A stretch of DNA of 64,000 nt from the NCBI RefSeq assembly GCF_009735625.1, contig NZ_CP046244.1:3236909-3300908 (forward strand), read 5' to 3'. Every line of letters begins with the position of its first letter. Within the stretch, counting starts at the first letter, position 1. Origin of the DNA: Moorella glycerini. GTDB lineage: Bacteria > Bacillota > DSM-521 > Neomoorellales > Neomoorellaceae. This document shows, one piece after another, positions 34,333 to 43,282 of this stretch. The notes beneath the pieces were generated by a model. That model worked only from the letters and a program-made list of their open reading frames with translations, was not told the origin of the DNA and ran no database searches. Both the position numbers and the translations under genes were made by a program.

Positions 34333-35412
34333 ATGAAGAGAAGTATCTGTATCTTAGTCATCTTAATCGCCACAGTAATGCTATTATCAATACTTGCCGG
34401 CTGTGGGCAAAAGAATAACCAGGTTGCGACACCAGAGAAGACGCCGGCGAAAAAGATAATTACAGTTAACGATTTAAAAGGACGCCAGGTTGAGGTAAAG
34501 GCCCCCCCGGAAAGGGTGATAGTCCTGCAAACTTCTAACGGTGTGCTTACAGAAATAATCAAAGCTTTAGGTGTAGAAAAAACCGTTGTTGGTGTTAATG
34601 ATAAGACAAAAACCGAAACGAAATGGCCTTCATATGTATTATCGGTCCCTTCCGTAGGAGAAACCGGTACACCTGACCTGGAAAAAATCATTTCGCTTAA
34701 ACCAGATCTAATAATTGCGTGGGATTTTAAGCCAGAAGTGTTAACCAAGTTTGAGCAAGCGGATATTCCTGTAGTTTTGGGTTATGGGATGGGAGCTAAG
34801 AAATTGCTGCCCTCAATAACTAGCCTCGGCCAGATCTTCAATCAGGAAAAACGGGCGAATGAACTCCTCGGGTATATTGAGAAGCAATACCAGGCGGTAA
34901 ACGAGCGAATAAAAGGGTTGTCGCCGGGACAAAAGCCAAAGGTATACCTGGAAGGTCCGGGTGAATGGATGACCTATGGTCAAGATAGGGAAGAAACCAG
35001 GTTGATTGAAATGGCAGGTGGCACCAGTATAATCAAAGAAAACACGTCCGGCCACCCGGTAATCAATTCCGAATGGGTTTTAAAAGAAAATCCCGATGTT
35101 ATTATCAAGTTTGTCTGGAAAAGCGACCAGATGGGCTTCGATGTCACCAATACGGCTAGCTTAAAGGCCATTTATGAAGAAATCTGCTCGCGTCCCGGGC
35201 TTAAAGATACCAAGGCAGTAAAAAATAACCGGGTATATATCATGGGAAACTTTATGACCACGCCGAGAAATGCAGCTGGGATTTGGTATCTAGCCAGGTG
35301 GCTACACCCCGACCTTTTTAAAGATATCAACCCGGAAGCAATCCACCGGGAGATACTTAAAAAGTTCTGTAACGAAGAGTTGCGTGGTACCTGGGTTTAC
35401 CCTGAAAAATAA
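34333..35412 (+). CDS. Metal-chelate/corrinoid-binding lipoprotein, FecB/BtuF type (second set)
   Basis: A 359-residue lipoprotein with signal helix and lipobox LAGC at about residue 24, then VNDLKGRQVEVKAPPERV, the usual entry to the TroA/BtuF fold, and YLEGPGEWMTYG in the hinge region. The tail RGTWVYP matches the ELKGTWVYP tail of the btuF-like gene at 18098, so the sets share ancestry. The ligand may be a metal chelate rather than cobalamin, since no cobalamin riboswitch precedes this unit. Confidence 0.88.
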   Translation: MKRSICILVILIATVMLLSILAGCGQKNNQVATPEKTPAKKIITVNDLKGRQVEVKAPPERVIVLQTSNGVLTEIIKALGVEKTVVGVNDKTKTETKWPSYVLSVPSVGETGTPDLEKIISLKPDLIIAWDFKPEVLTKFEQADIPVVLGYGMGAKKLLPSITSLGQIFNQEKRANELLGYIEKQYQAVNERIKGLSPGQKPKVYLEGPGEWMTYGQDREETRLIEMAGGTSIIKENTSGHPVINSEWVLKENPDVIIKFVWKSDQMGFDVTNTASLKAIYEEICSRPGLKDTKAVKNNRVYIMGNFMTTPRNAAGIWYLARWLHPDLFKDINPEAIHREILKKFCNEELRGTWVYPEK

Positions 35413-35478
35413 AGATACCGGCGGCGACAGGTTCCCATTAAGTGAACCTGTCGCCGCCCTAAACATGAGGTGATTTTA

Positions 35479-36282
35479 ATGAAAATACTTATTCAAGACA
35501 TAAATTTTTCTTACGGCAGCCATGACGTACTGCAGGGTGTGAATATGGAGATATCTCCCGGACAAGTGGTATGTATCGCCGGACCTAACGGTTCCGGGAA
35601 AAGCACCTTGCTCAAGTGCTTAGCCCGGGTGCTTATCCCTAAAAGCGGGGTCGTTTATTTAGACGGCAGGGAAATATCACGCCTCGGGTCCCGGGAGCTG
35701 GCCCGGCTGGCAGGTTATGTCCCCCAAAACGGCGGGGAAATTTTCCCTTTTACAGTCCTGGAAATAGTACTTATGGGACGCAAACCTCATCTTACCTGGG
35801 GAGTTACCCGGCATGATCTAGAAGTAGTTGCTAATGTGTTGAAATTTATGGGCATTGGAGAGATGGCCCAGCGATCACTGGCAGAATTAAGCGGCGGCCA
35901 AAAGCAAAAAGTTTTTATTGCCCGGGCGCTGGCTCAGGAACCACAAGTGTTTCTCCTTGACGAGCCCACCAGCAGCCTGGACATCAAGCATCAGTTGGAG
36001 GTCCTGGAAGTGGTAAAAGCTTTAGCGCGCCGGCAAAGTTACGTAGTGATCATGGTGCTTCACGATTTAAACCTGGCCGCCAGGTTTTCGGATCATATAG
36101 TGATGCTGAAAGATGGTCGGATCTATGCGGCAGGGAAACCGCGGGCAGTAGTCACGCGGGAGAATATCGGTGCAGTTTACGGGGTGGAAGCATTAATTAT
36201 GGAGAGCAGCTTTGGCCCCTATGTGATTCCTGTAGGACCCGTACAGGGAAGCGATATATGTCTGCAGGCAGCGGCTTTTTAG
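35479..36282 (+). CDS. ABC importer ATP-binding protein, FecE/BtuD type (second set)
   Basis: A 267-residue ATPase: Walker A GPNGSGKST, signature LSGGQKQKV, Walker B VFLLDEPTSSLD, switch VLHDLNLAARF. It is closest in this window to the ATPase at 16117. ATG 35479 lies six bases after GAGGTG. The unit ends here, converging with the CbiZ gene; the 134 bases between hold no gene I can support. Confidence 0.88.
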   Translation: MKILIQDINFSYGSHDVLQGVNMEISPGQVVCIAGPNGSGKSTLLKCLARVLIPKSGVVYLDGREISRLGSRELARLAGYVPQNGGEIFPFTVLEIVLMGRKPHLTWGVTRHDLEVVANVLKFMGIGEMAQRSLAELSGGQKQKVFIARALAQEPQVFLLDEPTSSLDIKHQLEVLEVVKALARRQSYVVIMVLHDLNLAARFSDHIVMLKDGRIYAAGKPRAVVTRENIGAVYGVEALIMESSFGPYVIPVGPVQGSDICLQAAAF

Positions 36283-36416
36283 CTAGGCGTTCACTGGGCC
36301 TGACGCCGTACAGACAGTGAGGATCAGGGGGAGGGAGCTGACTTATGCCATCCTGAGCATGCTGCCGACCAACCTGGCACTGGAATGGGCTTTTCCCAGC
36401 GCCTGTATCCGCATGT

Positions 36417-37526
36417 CTACCTGCAAAGGCCAGACTCCGGACCATCATACACCCTGTCAGCTATAACCCGGTTTATCAGCCGGATAAACAACCTGCTCAA
36501 GCTACGCACCGGGTCCTCTCCGGTCGCCGCAGCAAGGCAGATTTCTCCTTCGTTATATCCCTGCAGCAACCTTAGCCCGGCCGCGATAACTGCTTCACCC
36601 GGGAGCAATCCCCATTCATATTCGTCCCACAGGTGGATGAGGCTGGCGGCCAGGGCCACCAGGCCCGGCTCGCCCTGGATGTGTTGCAGTCGCGCTAGAT
36701 AGCTGTCCCGGTCCAGTCCCAGGCCTTCCTCCCCGGCCTGACGCCAGAAGTCTTCCGCACTGACGCCGTACCTCTCCAGGCGTGCCAGGAAACTGCACTG
36801 GCGCCGGGCATTCAGGCCGGTCTGCTTTTCTAAAGCTACTTTTACTGCTTCCTTCACTGTCACACCGATTAATTCCCCCAGTTTTGCGTGCTTGCCGGCA
36901 TCAGTAAAATAATGGTGGCTCTGGGTATTGGCAACGGTAATGATCTGGTCGGTCCCCGAACCGGTGGCAATTCCCCGGGAATAACGGCTGGGCGCCATGA
37001 GCTCCTGCAGGGCGGCAGCTTTGGCTTCCGTAGCCGTAACTATGGAGCGCACCAGGGCGTGGGGAGGCAAGTTCCCGTTTATCAGAAGGATAATATTAAT
37101 AGTGCCGGGGACAAGGACCCATTGCCCGTCCCTCTCGTAATAATCGGCCCTGTCCCCGGCCCGCCCGCCGTTAACGTCGATCCCGCCGGTGACGATAGCC
37201 GTCACTGTTAGTTCCCGGAAACCATTCGTTTTTATAGCGGCGTTTTCCATCCTGGCGGCGGTAAGCAACCCGGCGGTGTGACGGTAGGGCAGGCCGAGCT
37301 TGCCGGCCAGATACTCCAGGTAGCCTTCCGCACTGCCTCCCGGGAGGCTGGCGGGATCGTGCTGATGGGGCGCCAGGTGATGGTTAAATACCGCCTGCAG
37401 GTCTTCCCGGCAGCCGCCGTTGACCCAGGCCGTGCTTACCACCCGCCGCGGCCCGGGGAAGTAGACGATAAGGGTCTCCTCCCGCCGGTGGATTTTTTCC
37501 CCGCTGTTTAACTCACAAATTAGCAT
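36417..37526 (-). CDS. cbiZ: Adenosylcobinamide amidohydrolase CbiZ
   Basis: A 369-residue protein with the CbiZ core: VVSTAWVNGGCREDLQAVFN, GLLTAARMENAAI, VTAIVTGGIDVNGGRAGD, GTINIILLINGNLPP and GIATGSGTDQIITVANTQ. CbiZ cleaves the aminopropanol linkage of adenosylcobinamide or pseudocobalamins to adenosylcobyric acid, letting the cell rebuild salvaged corrinoids with its own lower ligand. The C-terminal 130 residues extend beyond the minimal domain. Last gene of the ECF operon; ATG 37526 overlaps the S-component gene by 14 bases, which fits salvage of what that importer brings in. Confidence 0.9.
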   Translation of the reverse strand: MLICELNSGEKIHRREETLIVYFPGPRRVVSTAWVNGGCREDLQAVFNHHLAPHQHDPASLPGGSAEGYLEYLAGKLGLPYRHTAGLLTAARMENAAIKTNGFRELTVTAIVTGGIDVNGGRAGDRADYYERDGQWVLVPGTINIILLINGNLPPHALVRSIVTATEAKAAALQELMAPSRYSRGIATGSGTDQIITVANTQSHHYFTDAGKHAKLGELIGVTVKEAVKVALEKQTGLNARRQCSFLARLERYGVSAEDFWRQAGEEGLGLDRDSYLARLQHIQGEPGLVALAASLIHLWDEYEWGLLPGEAVIAAGLRLLQGYNEGEICLAAATGEDPVRSLSRLFIRLINRVIADRVYDGPESGLCR

Positions 37527-38289
37527 CCTCTTCTCCTTCTACTAGCGGTAGTAAAGTCACTTCCAGTTTACGGCGAAAACGCTCCAGGATTTTTACGAAG
37601 CCGGGGCCAAAAAGTAAATAAAAGGCAGCGTTGCCCAGGGCATGAAAGGTGTCAAACCAGAAGCTGGCTGCATAGGCGGCTGCAAAGGACTGCCAGTTCA
37701 AGGGGTGAACAAAGGCCGTCCAAAACCACAGGTTCATTATCCAGCCAAAAAAATAACCCCAGAGAAAACTAAAGACAGTCATAAACTTTTTCCCGGCCCG
37801 GGGAAAAAGGATTTTAACGACCCCTGCCGAGCTGCCGGCCAGCCCCCAGGCAAACATCTGCCAGGGCGTCCAGGGTCCCTGCCCCAGGAAAAAGTTGGAC
37901 ACCAGGGCCGCCGTAGAACCGACCATAAATCCGGCGCCGGGCCCGAAGACAAATCCGGAATTAATTACCAAAAAGGTAACCGGTTGAATACTGGGCAAAG
38001 CAGCAAAAGGAACCCGGCCCACGGCGGCAAGGGTACCCAGCATGGCGACTACGGCCACCTCCCGGGAAGAAACCCGCCCTTGCTCAAAGCCCCAGTACAG
38101 GAGGAGCAGGGCCAGGATGATTATAGCCGATGCCAGCAGTCCCCACCCCTGGCCCAGCAGGAGGACTTTGAGCTTGATGCTGGCCAGCAACAAGGCCAGG
38201 ATTGCCAGCCAGGCAAGGGGAAACAGTATTTTACGCCCATAAACCACCACCAAAGCCTCCCATCTCCCGCCCGGACCCACGCCATCCAC
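37513..38289 (-). CDS. ECF transporter S component, predicted corrinoid specificity
   Basis: A 258-residue membrane protein with about seven or eight hydrophobic segments: two N-terminal helices, then a region like other ECF S components (VAMLGTLAAVGRVPFAALPSIQ, FVFGPGAGFMVGSTAALVSN, GPWTPWQMFAWGLAG). S components confer substrate choice. Placement between the ECF ATPase and CbiZ in a B12-riboswitch operon that also encodes transcobalamin-like proteins points to cobalamin, cobinamide or another corrinoid; the sequence alone does not prove it. Confidence 0.85.
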   Translation of the reverse strand: MDGVGPGGRWEALVVVYGRKILFPLAWLAILALLLASIKLKVLLLGQGWGLLASAIIILALLLLYWGFEQGRVSSREVAVVAMLGTLAAVGRVPFAALPSIQPVTFLVINSGFVFGPGAGFMVGSTAALVSNFFLGQGPWTPWQMFAWGLAGSSAGVVKILFPRAGKKFMTVFSFLWGYFFGWIMNLWFWTAFVHPLNWQSFAAAYAASFWFDTFHALGNAAFYLLFGPGFVKILERFRRKLEVTLLPLVEGEEDANL

Positions 38290-38310
38290 CAGGAAAGCAG
38301 GGCCCGCCGG

Positions 38311-40038
38311 CTAGCCCGCCGGTACGGTCCGGGCGGCGGGCCTTCCGGGTGCGTCAGCCGGCGGGCTCAGGGAACTGCAACCCGGTCCAAACCAAGCCGG
38401 CACCAGCCGCTCCAGGGCGTCCGGCACGGTCAGAACGCCGTCAACATAGCCGCGGCACATTTTCCCCATCTGGGTGGAGTAAAAAACCGACTGGCCCAGG
38501 ACCTGGTGCTTGGGGCCATCGGCAACGACGCGCCCGGCAAACAGCAGCAGCACCCGCGTGGCGTAGGCGGCAGCAAATTCTACATCGTGGGTGACCAGCA
38601 CCACACTAACGCCTTCCCTGCTTAAACCTGTCAGCATCTCTCCCAGTTCGTCCTTCAACCAGTAGTCCATGCCCCGGGTCGGCTCGTCCAGGACCAGCAG
38701 GCGGGGCCGGGTTACCAAAACGGAAGCCAGGGCTACCCGCTGGCGTTCGCCGCTGCTCAAATCGCGGGGATTTACTCGCCGGCAGCGCTGGAGAGCCAGT
38801 TTTTCCAGCAGGTCGTCTACTACGCCGTCATCGGGAAGACCGCAATTTTTCAGGGTGAATAATAATTCCTCTTCCACGGTATCCTGGAAGAGATAATCGT
38901 TGGGATTCTGGGAGAGATAGGCCACCCTGCCGGCCGCCGGCCGGCCCCTGCCGCTGAGGTCGCGGCCCATTAGCTGCACCCGTCCCCGCCCCGGCTTTAA
39001 CAGGCCGGCCATGGTCTTCAGGAGGGTGGATTTCCCGGCGCCGTTATTGCCCAGGACAGCCACCACTTCACCGGCATTAACCTGCCAGCTGATGTCCTGC
39101 AAGGCTTCTCTACCGTTGGGATAGGTAAACCATACCTTATCCATGGTCAAAAGCGGCCCTCCCGGATTTTCGCCGGCCACCGGCTGGAGGGGAACAGGAG
39201 TTCTCACCTTAAAGCTGCTGCGCAGCAACCGGCGCCCTTCCTTGACGGTAATCGGTATCGACGGGCTCCCTGCCCGGGCGAAAAAACGGGCCACCGGGGG
39301 GACAAAGGGGATATCCCGCTGCACCGCCCAGCGGGCCAGTTCTTCCGGCGCACCTTCATATTTGATCTGGCCGTCTTCCATGAACACTACCCGGTCAGCC
39401 AGGTGGAAACACCTTTCCAGCCGCTGCTCAATTAAAATGATGGTCAGGCCCATTTCCTCATTTAACCGCTTTATGAGATTAAGAAATTCCTCGGCCGCCA
39501 CTGGGTCCAGCTGGGAGGTAGGCTCGTCTAAAACCAGCACCTGCGGCTGCATGGCCAGGACGGCCGCCAGGGCCAGCTTCTGCTTCTGTCCCCCGGAAAG
39601 GTGGTTCGTAAATTCCCCTCGCGCTTCCGCCAGGTCCAGGAAACTCAAAACCTCAGCCACCCGCCGGGACATCTCCGCCTGGGGCAGGCCCAGGTTTTCC
39701 AGGCCGAAGGCGACCTCGGCTTCGACGCTGGTCATAACCAGCTGCTTTTCCGGGTCCTGGAAGACCATGCCCACTTCCCGGGCCAGTTGGCGCCGGGCCA
39801 TCTGGCCCATATCCCGCCCTTGAAAATAAACCTTACCGCCAATCCTGCCGCCGTAAAAATCCGGGATCAACCCGGCCAGGGCCCGCGCCAGCGTGGATTT
39901 GCCCGATCCCGAACCGCCGGTTACCAGCAAAAACTCCCCTTCTTCGATGCTCAAATTCATCCTTTGCAGGGCCGGGCGTTCCCTGTCCGGGTAATAGTAG
40001 GTCAAATTTTCGCTTTGAAATAAGGGCACCGCTGCCAC
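38311..40038 (-). CDS. ECF transporter energising ATPase, two fused ABC domains
   Basis: 575 residues with two complete ABC modules. Module 1 (about 5-240): Walker A GGSGSGKST, signature LSGGQKQKL, Walker B VLVLDEPTSQLD. Module 2 (about 296-530): Walker A GNNGAGKST, signature LSSGERQRV, Walker B LLVLDEPTRGMD. It replaces the EcfA1/EcfA2 pair. The last 40 residues are a proline-rich tail. GTG 40038 overlaps the end of the T-component gene by 37 bases. Confidence 0.92.
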   Translation of the reverse strand: MAAVPLFQSENLTYYYPDRERPALQRMNLSIEEGEFLLVTGGSGSGKSTLARALAGLIPDFYGGRIGGKVYFQGRDMGQMARRQLAREVGMVFQDPEKQLVMTSVEAEVAFGLENLGLPQAEMSRRVAEVLSFLDLAEARGEFTNHLSGGQKQKLALAAVLAMQPQVLVLDEPTSQLDPVAAEEFLNLIKRLNEEMGLTIILIEQRLERCFHLADRVVFMEDGQIKYEGAPEELARWAVQRDIPFVPPVARFFARAGSPSIPITVKEGRRLLRSSFKVRTPVPLQPVAGENPGGPLLTMDKVWFTYPNGREALQDISWQVNAGEVVAVLGNNGAGKSTLLKTMAGLLKPGRGRVQLMGRDLSGRGRPAAGRVAYLSQNPNDYLFQDTVEEELLFTLKNCGLPDDGVVDDLLEKLALQRCRRVNPRDLSSGERQRVALASVLVTRPRLLVLDEPTRGMDYWLKDELGEMLTGLSREGVSVVLVTHDVEFAAAYATRVLLLFAGRVVADGPKHQVLGQSVFYSTQMGKMCRGYVDGVLTVPDALERLVPAWFGPGCSSLSPPADAPGRPAARTVPAG

Positions 40039-40931
40039 CCCCAGCTCAATACCACCGGCACGGATAAAGCAAGAAGGATAATAAGTAAAAGGATAACGGT
40101 CATGGGGCCCTTGATTAAGTAGTCCAGCTGCGGGTAAAAACTAAAAGTGCTGCACCCCCGGACCTGGCCGTAAACTGCCGCTGCCAGGGCCAGGAGGGTG
40201 CTGCCCAGGCAAAGGCTGTCCCGGGGCCGCCAGGCATCCTGCCGGTAGGAGGAACGCCGGCCGCTGCCGAAGGCCCGCGCCTGCATGGCTTCGGCTATTT
40301 CCAGGGAATCTTCCAGGGAGGACAGGAGGAGGATATTCATCAGGGCCGCATAGCGAGAGAACCTTTCGGTTAACGTTCCGGCGTGAAAGTCGACGCCCCT
40401 CAGAATCTGTACTTCCCGGATGTTATCAAGCTGCCGCACCATGGCCGGGAACATCCGGGTGGCCAGGGAGAGCACCAGCGCCGACCGCGAAGCAAAACGC
40501 GCCAGCAAGCCTAAAACCTTATCGGGGTGAACGATAAGATTATAAAGGCAAAAAACGCTCATGATGGTCAACAGGCGCACGCCCATGGCCGCGCCGTAGC
40601 AAACGGCCTCCAGGGAGACGGTTAAACGGCCGATAACCGGCAGGCGCGGCCCCCACCAGATAATAGTTTCACCGGCGCGGGCCACCAGGGAGTTGAGAAT
40701 GATCACCAGTACCGCCATACCCAGGCTGATCCTTAAATAAATCTCCCAGGCAGCCAGGCCCTGGGCGGCGCCAATGGCCAGGATAACGACTAAGAGCAGC
40801 CCCAGGAGGTAAAGGGGGTTGGTAAACAGCAGGGCCAGCACAAGTAAAAGGCCCAGGTAAGTCAGGGCTGCCGCCGGGTGCAGGCGCTGTAAAAAGAGGC
40901 CTTTGTCCTGGTAAAAAAATTGCTCAAACAT
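40002..40931 (-). CDS. ECF transporter T component (EcfT)
   Basis: A 309-residue membrane protein with five or six helices and an EcfT-like second coupling helix (QILRGVDFHAGTLTERFSRY) and the AMQARAFGSGRR motif, which contacts the ATPases. It has an N-terminal LQRLHPAAALTYLGLLLVLA entry. Forms the scaffold that joins the S component to the fused ATPase. Confidence 0.9.
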   Translation of the reverse strand: MFEQFFYQDKGLFLQRLHPAAALTYLGLLLVLALLFTNPLYLLGLLLVVILAIGAAQGLAAWEIYLRISLGMAVLVIILNSLVARAGETIIWWGPRLPVIGRLTVSLEAVCYGAAMGVRLLTIMSVFCLYNLIVHPDKVLGLLARFASRSALVLSLATRMFPAMVRQLDNIREVQILRGVDFHAGTLTERFSRYAALMNILLLSSLEDSLEIAEAMQARAFGSGRRSSYRQDAWRPRDSLCLGSTLLALAAAVYGQVRGCSTFSFYPQLDYLIKGPMTVILLLIILLALSVPVVLSWGWQRCPYFKAKI

Positions 40932-40960
40932 CTTCCGGGCAGCCCTCCAAAATGCACTCC

Positions 40961-42358
40961 TTAGTTTGCATTTTTTATGCTCACCGCCTGGGAAGCTGCC
41001 TCCCAGTCTACCTGGTAACCAAAGGCTTCCGCCACAAACCGGGCCGGCAGATAGGTGCGGCCCTCCCTCAGCAGGGGGGCGACGCCGAGGCTCCTGGCCC
41101 GGCCATTGACGAAGCCGGTATCCTCGCCAATAACCAGGGTTACCGTAACGCCATCTTTGCTCAGGGTAACAGTCCTGGTCTTCTCATCCCATCTGATGCC
41201 GTCCTCCCCCACCCCCAGGGCATAGGCCAAATAACGCACCGGGACATAGGTCCGGCCTTCTTCAATAAAAGGCGGCGCTTCCATGGCCCTGACGTCTTTT
41301 TTCCCGCCGGCCACAACCAGGTAGCTCCTGTCGCCAACAATAAAGCGCGCTTCATACCGGGCTGGGGCAGGCCGCGGGGAGGCCAGGGCCGTCCCCTTTT
41401 CCTCTTTTAATCGTTCGAAAAAGGGCTGGCCAAAATAAATGCCGGCCAGGGCCATTAAGGCCTGGTTGGTTGCCATTTCATTGCTGCCCGCCCCGGCAAG
41501 GTGTTCAAAGGAGCCGTCAGGCAACTGGAAGCGGAGCAGGGCTGTTAAAACATCTCCCCCGGCTCTGTTAAAATCGCCTTGAAGTGGGTCGAGGCCAACC
41601 GCTGTCAATCCTTCAATGACCATGTGGCAGCTCTCCGGGTTTTCCGCCCCCCAGGACTCAAAACTGCCATTTGCTTTTTGGGCCTTTGCCAGGTAAGCCA
41701 CTGCCCGCTGGACAACCGGGCTGTCGCTTTTTTCGCCCAGAGCCCCCAGGGCCATTAATGCCATGCCGGTAGAGTCCACATCGGCAGTTTCCTGGTCCCT
41801 CACGTCCCAGTAAAAGGAGCCGTCGGCGTGCTGCCTGGCCGCTAACCAGTTGAGGGCCTTATTTTTATCGGGAATATCGGCGCCGGCGGCGTGCAAGGCC
41901 AGAATGGCCCAGATGTGGGTGTTAAGTAAAACCTCACCACCCTGGCTTAGATTGTCGGCAAACTTACCGCTGGGCAGCTGGGCCTCCTGGATCTTTTTTA
42001 TCAGATCCTGCCCGTGATAATTATAAGGGTTCCCCCCGGCAGCCAGGACGGCCAGGACCAGGGTGGCATAATCATTCATTTCCCCCGACTGGACAGCCTG
42101 GGCCAGCACTTTTTCACCGGCCAGCCCGGCCCGGGTGCCCTTTAAATCCCTTCCCGCAGCTGCCAGGGCTATATAGCTCCAGGGCTGCAGCATCCCCCTG
42201 CTTTTCTCCCTGTTTAACAAGTAATCGGCAGCCCTGTTCAACGGCGTGCCGGCCCTCTCTTTAGCTCTGAGGGCTGCGGCGGGCTTGGCAGCGCCGGCCA
42301 TAAGCAAAAAGAAAAGCAGAAGCGCCGCTGCCAGGGGGGATATCCTGCCCTTGTCCAT
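40961..42358 (-). CDS. Secreted transcobalamin alpha-domain-like protein with copper-amine-oxidase-type stalk domain
   Basis: A 465-residue exported protein. After a signal peptide (about 1-30), residues 30-320 hold repeated helices of the prenyltransferase/squalene-cyclase toroid type (repeats such as LNWLAARQHADGSFYWDVRD and AKAQKANGSFESWG), the fold of the alpha domain of transcobalamin and intrinsic factor. Residues 337-465 are two short beta repeats of the copper-amine-oxidase N-terminal 'stalk' type (GRTYVPVRYLAYALG, GRTYLPARFVAEAFG). No DUF4430 domain: that half is on the next gene upstream. Likely on the cell surface, contributing to corrinoid capture. Confidence 0.83.
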   Translation of the reverse strand: MDKGRISPLAAALLLFFLLMAGAAKPAAALRAKERAGTPLNRAADYLLNREKSRGMLQPWSYIALAAAGRDLKGTRAGLAGEKVLAQAVQSGEMNDYATLVLAVLAAGGNPYNYHGQDLIKKIQEAQLPSGKFADNLSQGGEVLLNTHIWAILALHAAGADIPDKNKALNWLAARQHADGSFYWDVRDQETADVDSTGMALMALGALGEKSDSPVVQRAVAYLAKAQKANGSFESWGAENPESCHMVIEGLTAVGLDPLQGDFNRAGGDVLTALLRFQLPDGSFEHLAGAGSNEMATNQALMALAGIYFGQPFFERLKEEKGTALASPRPAPARYEARFIVGDRSYLVVAGGKKDVRAMEAPPFIEEGRTYVPVRYLAYALGVGEDGIRWDEKTRTVTLSKDGVTVTLVIGEDTGFVNGRARSLGVAPLLREGRTYLPARFVAEAFGYQVDWEAASQAVSIKNAN

Positions 42359-42382
42359 GCCTTCCCAACCTTTCCAGGTAAA

Positions 42383-43150
42383 TTAGGGTGAAACCGCCTT
42401 TAAGTCCTGCCAGGCAGGCCCGGGGTTATCTATGCTTTCGCTGTACCACCAGATAATCTTGTCGCCAGGGTTAACGACCTTCTCGCTGGCTGCCACCATA
42501 GGGGTTTCGCCGTTTACTTTATACATCCAGCCGCGCATGCCTTTGTTGGCCTGGCCGGCTATGCTCTGGACCAAATTGCCGTACACGGGGCTCAGGCTGT
42601 ATTGCACGCCGGTGGCGTCCAGGGCACCCAGGGCTGTTAACCCCCATTTGTTGTCTTTATCAACCGTCACCGGGGCAGGACCATACAGGATCTGGCCTTT
42701 CATGCCCACTATTGCTATCTCCACCAGGCAGCCCCCGGCGGCAGGACAGGCCCCTTCCCCACTGCTGCTGCTTTTACTAACTGCCGCCTGGAGAGCAGCG
42801 CCCTTGCCGGCATCATTCTGGCCGCCCGCCTCCTTTGCGGGCGGTGCCGGGCGGGGAACGCCGCCAGGCGCGGCGGCTTTCACACCGCCGCTTATAGTGC
42901 CGGTACCCGCCTTTCCCCCCGCCGTTTTTTCTATCCTATCAGGGGTTGCAGTTCCCTGGGGGTTTCCGGCACCATCTGGAACGCCGGCGGCAGCAGCCCT
43001 GCCCGCCGGTAAAGAGACCCCGGCGGGTGTGGGGGCAGCGCCACCCTCGCGTGGCCCGGTGTTGGCGGTTTGCTGCTGGTAGACCAGCGGCCCGATTAAA
43101 GCCAGCAGGATTACCAGGACCGCCAGGGGGTAAAGAAATTTCTTCTGCAC
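42383..43150 (-). CDS. Membrane-anchored DUF4430 (transcobalamin beta-domain-like) protein
   Basis: A 255-residue protein: an N-terminal membrane anchor or signal helix (PLAVLVILLALIGPLVY), a Pro/Gly/Ala-rich linker (about 27-135), and one DUF4430 domain (about 140-250) with VEIAIVGMKGQILYGPAPV, WGLTALGALDATGV, GMRGWMYKVNGETPM and DKIIWWYSES. DUF4430 is classed as related to the C-terminal domain of transcobalamin, which covers the upper face of bound cobalamin. GTG start with GAGG eight bases upstream. The domain strongly resembles the one inside the large S-layer protein encoded upstream. Confidence 0.87.
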   Translation of the reverse strand: MQKKFLYPLAVLVILLALIGPLVYQQQTANTGPREGGAAPTPAGVSLPAGRAAAAGVPDGAGNPQGTATPDRIEKTAGGKAGTGTISGGVKAAAPGGVPRPAPPAKEAGGQNDAGKGAALQAAVSKSSSSGEGACPAAGGCLVEIAIVGMKGQILYGPAPVTVDKDNKWGLTALGALDATGVQYSLSPVYGNLVQSIAGQANKGMRGWMYKVNGETPMVAASEKVVNPGDKIIWWYSESIDNPGPAWQDLKAVSP

Positions 43151-43282
43151 CTAACAATTCCTCGCTTTGCCGGTAATCTCAGGTCCTTTAAGTACCTCCG
43201 GCCGGCATGAACTACAGCAGCGGTGAGGAGTACCGCAAGGCACACCGGCGCTCCTCACCGTTTTAAGCCTACCTCATTTCCT

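Noticed and set aside
36283-36416. A possible gene remnant with plus-strand RELTYAILSMLP-like reading
   Set aside because: Too short, no start or match I recognise; it lies between convergent stop codons.
37642-38625. A 327-codon plus-strand frame opposite the ECF genes
   Set aside because: Composition is Gln/Gly/His/Pro-rich with no domain; the minus-strand ECF genes explain this region.
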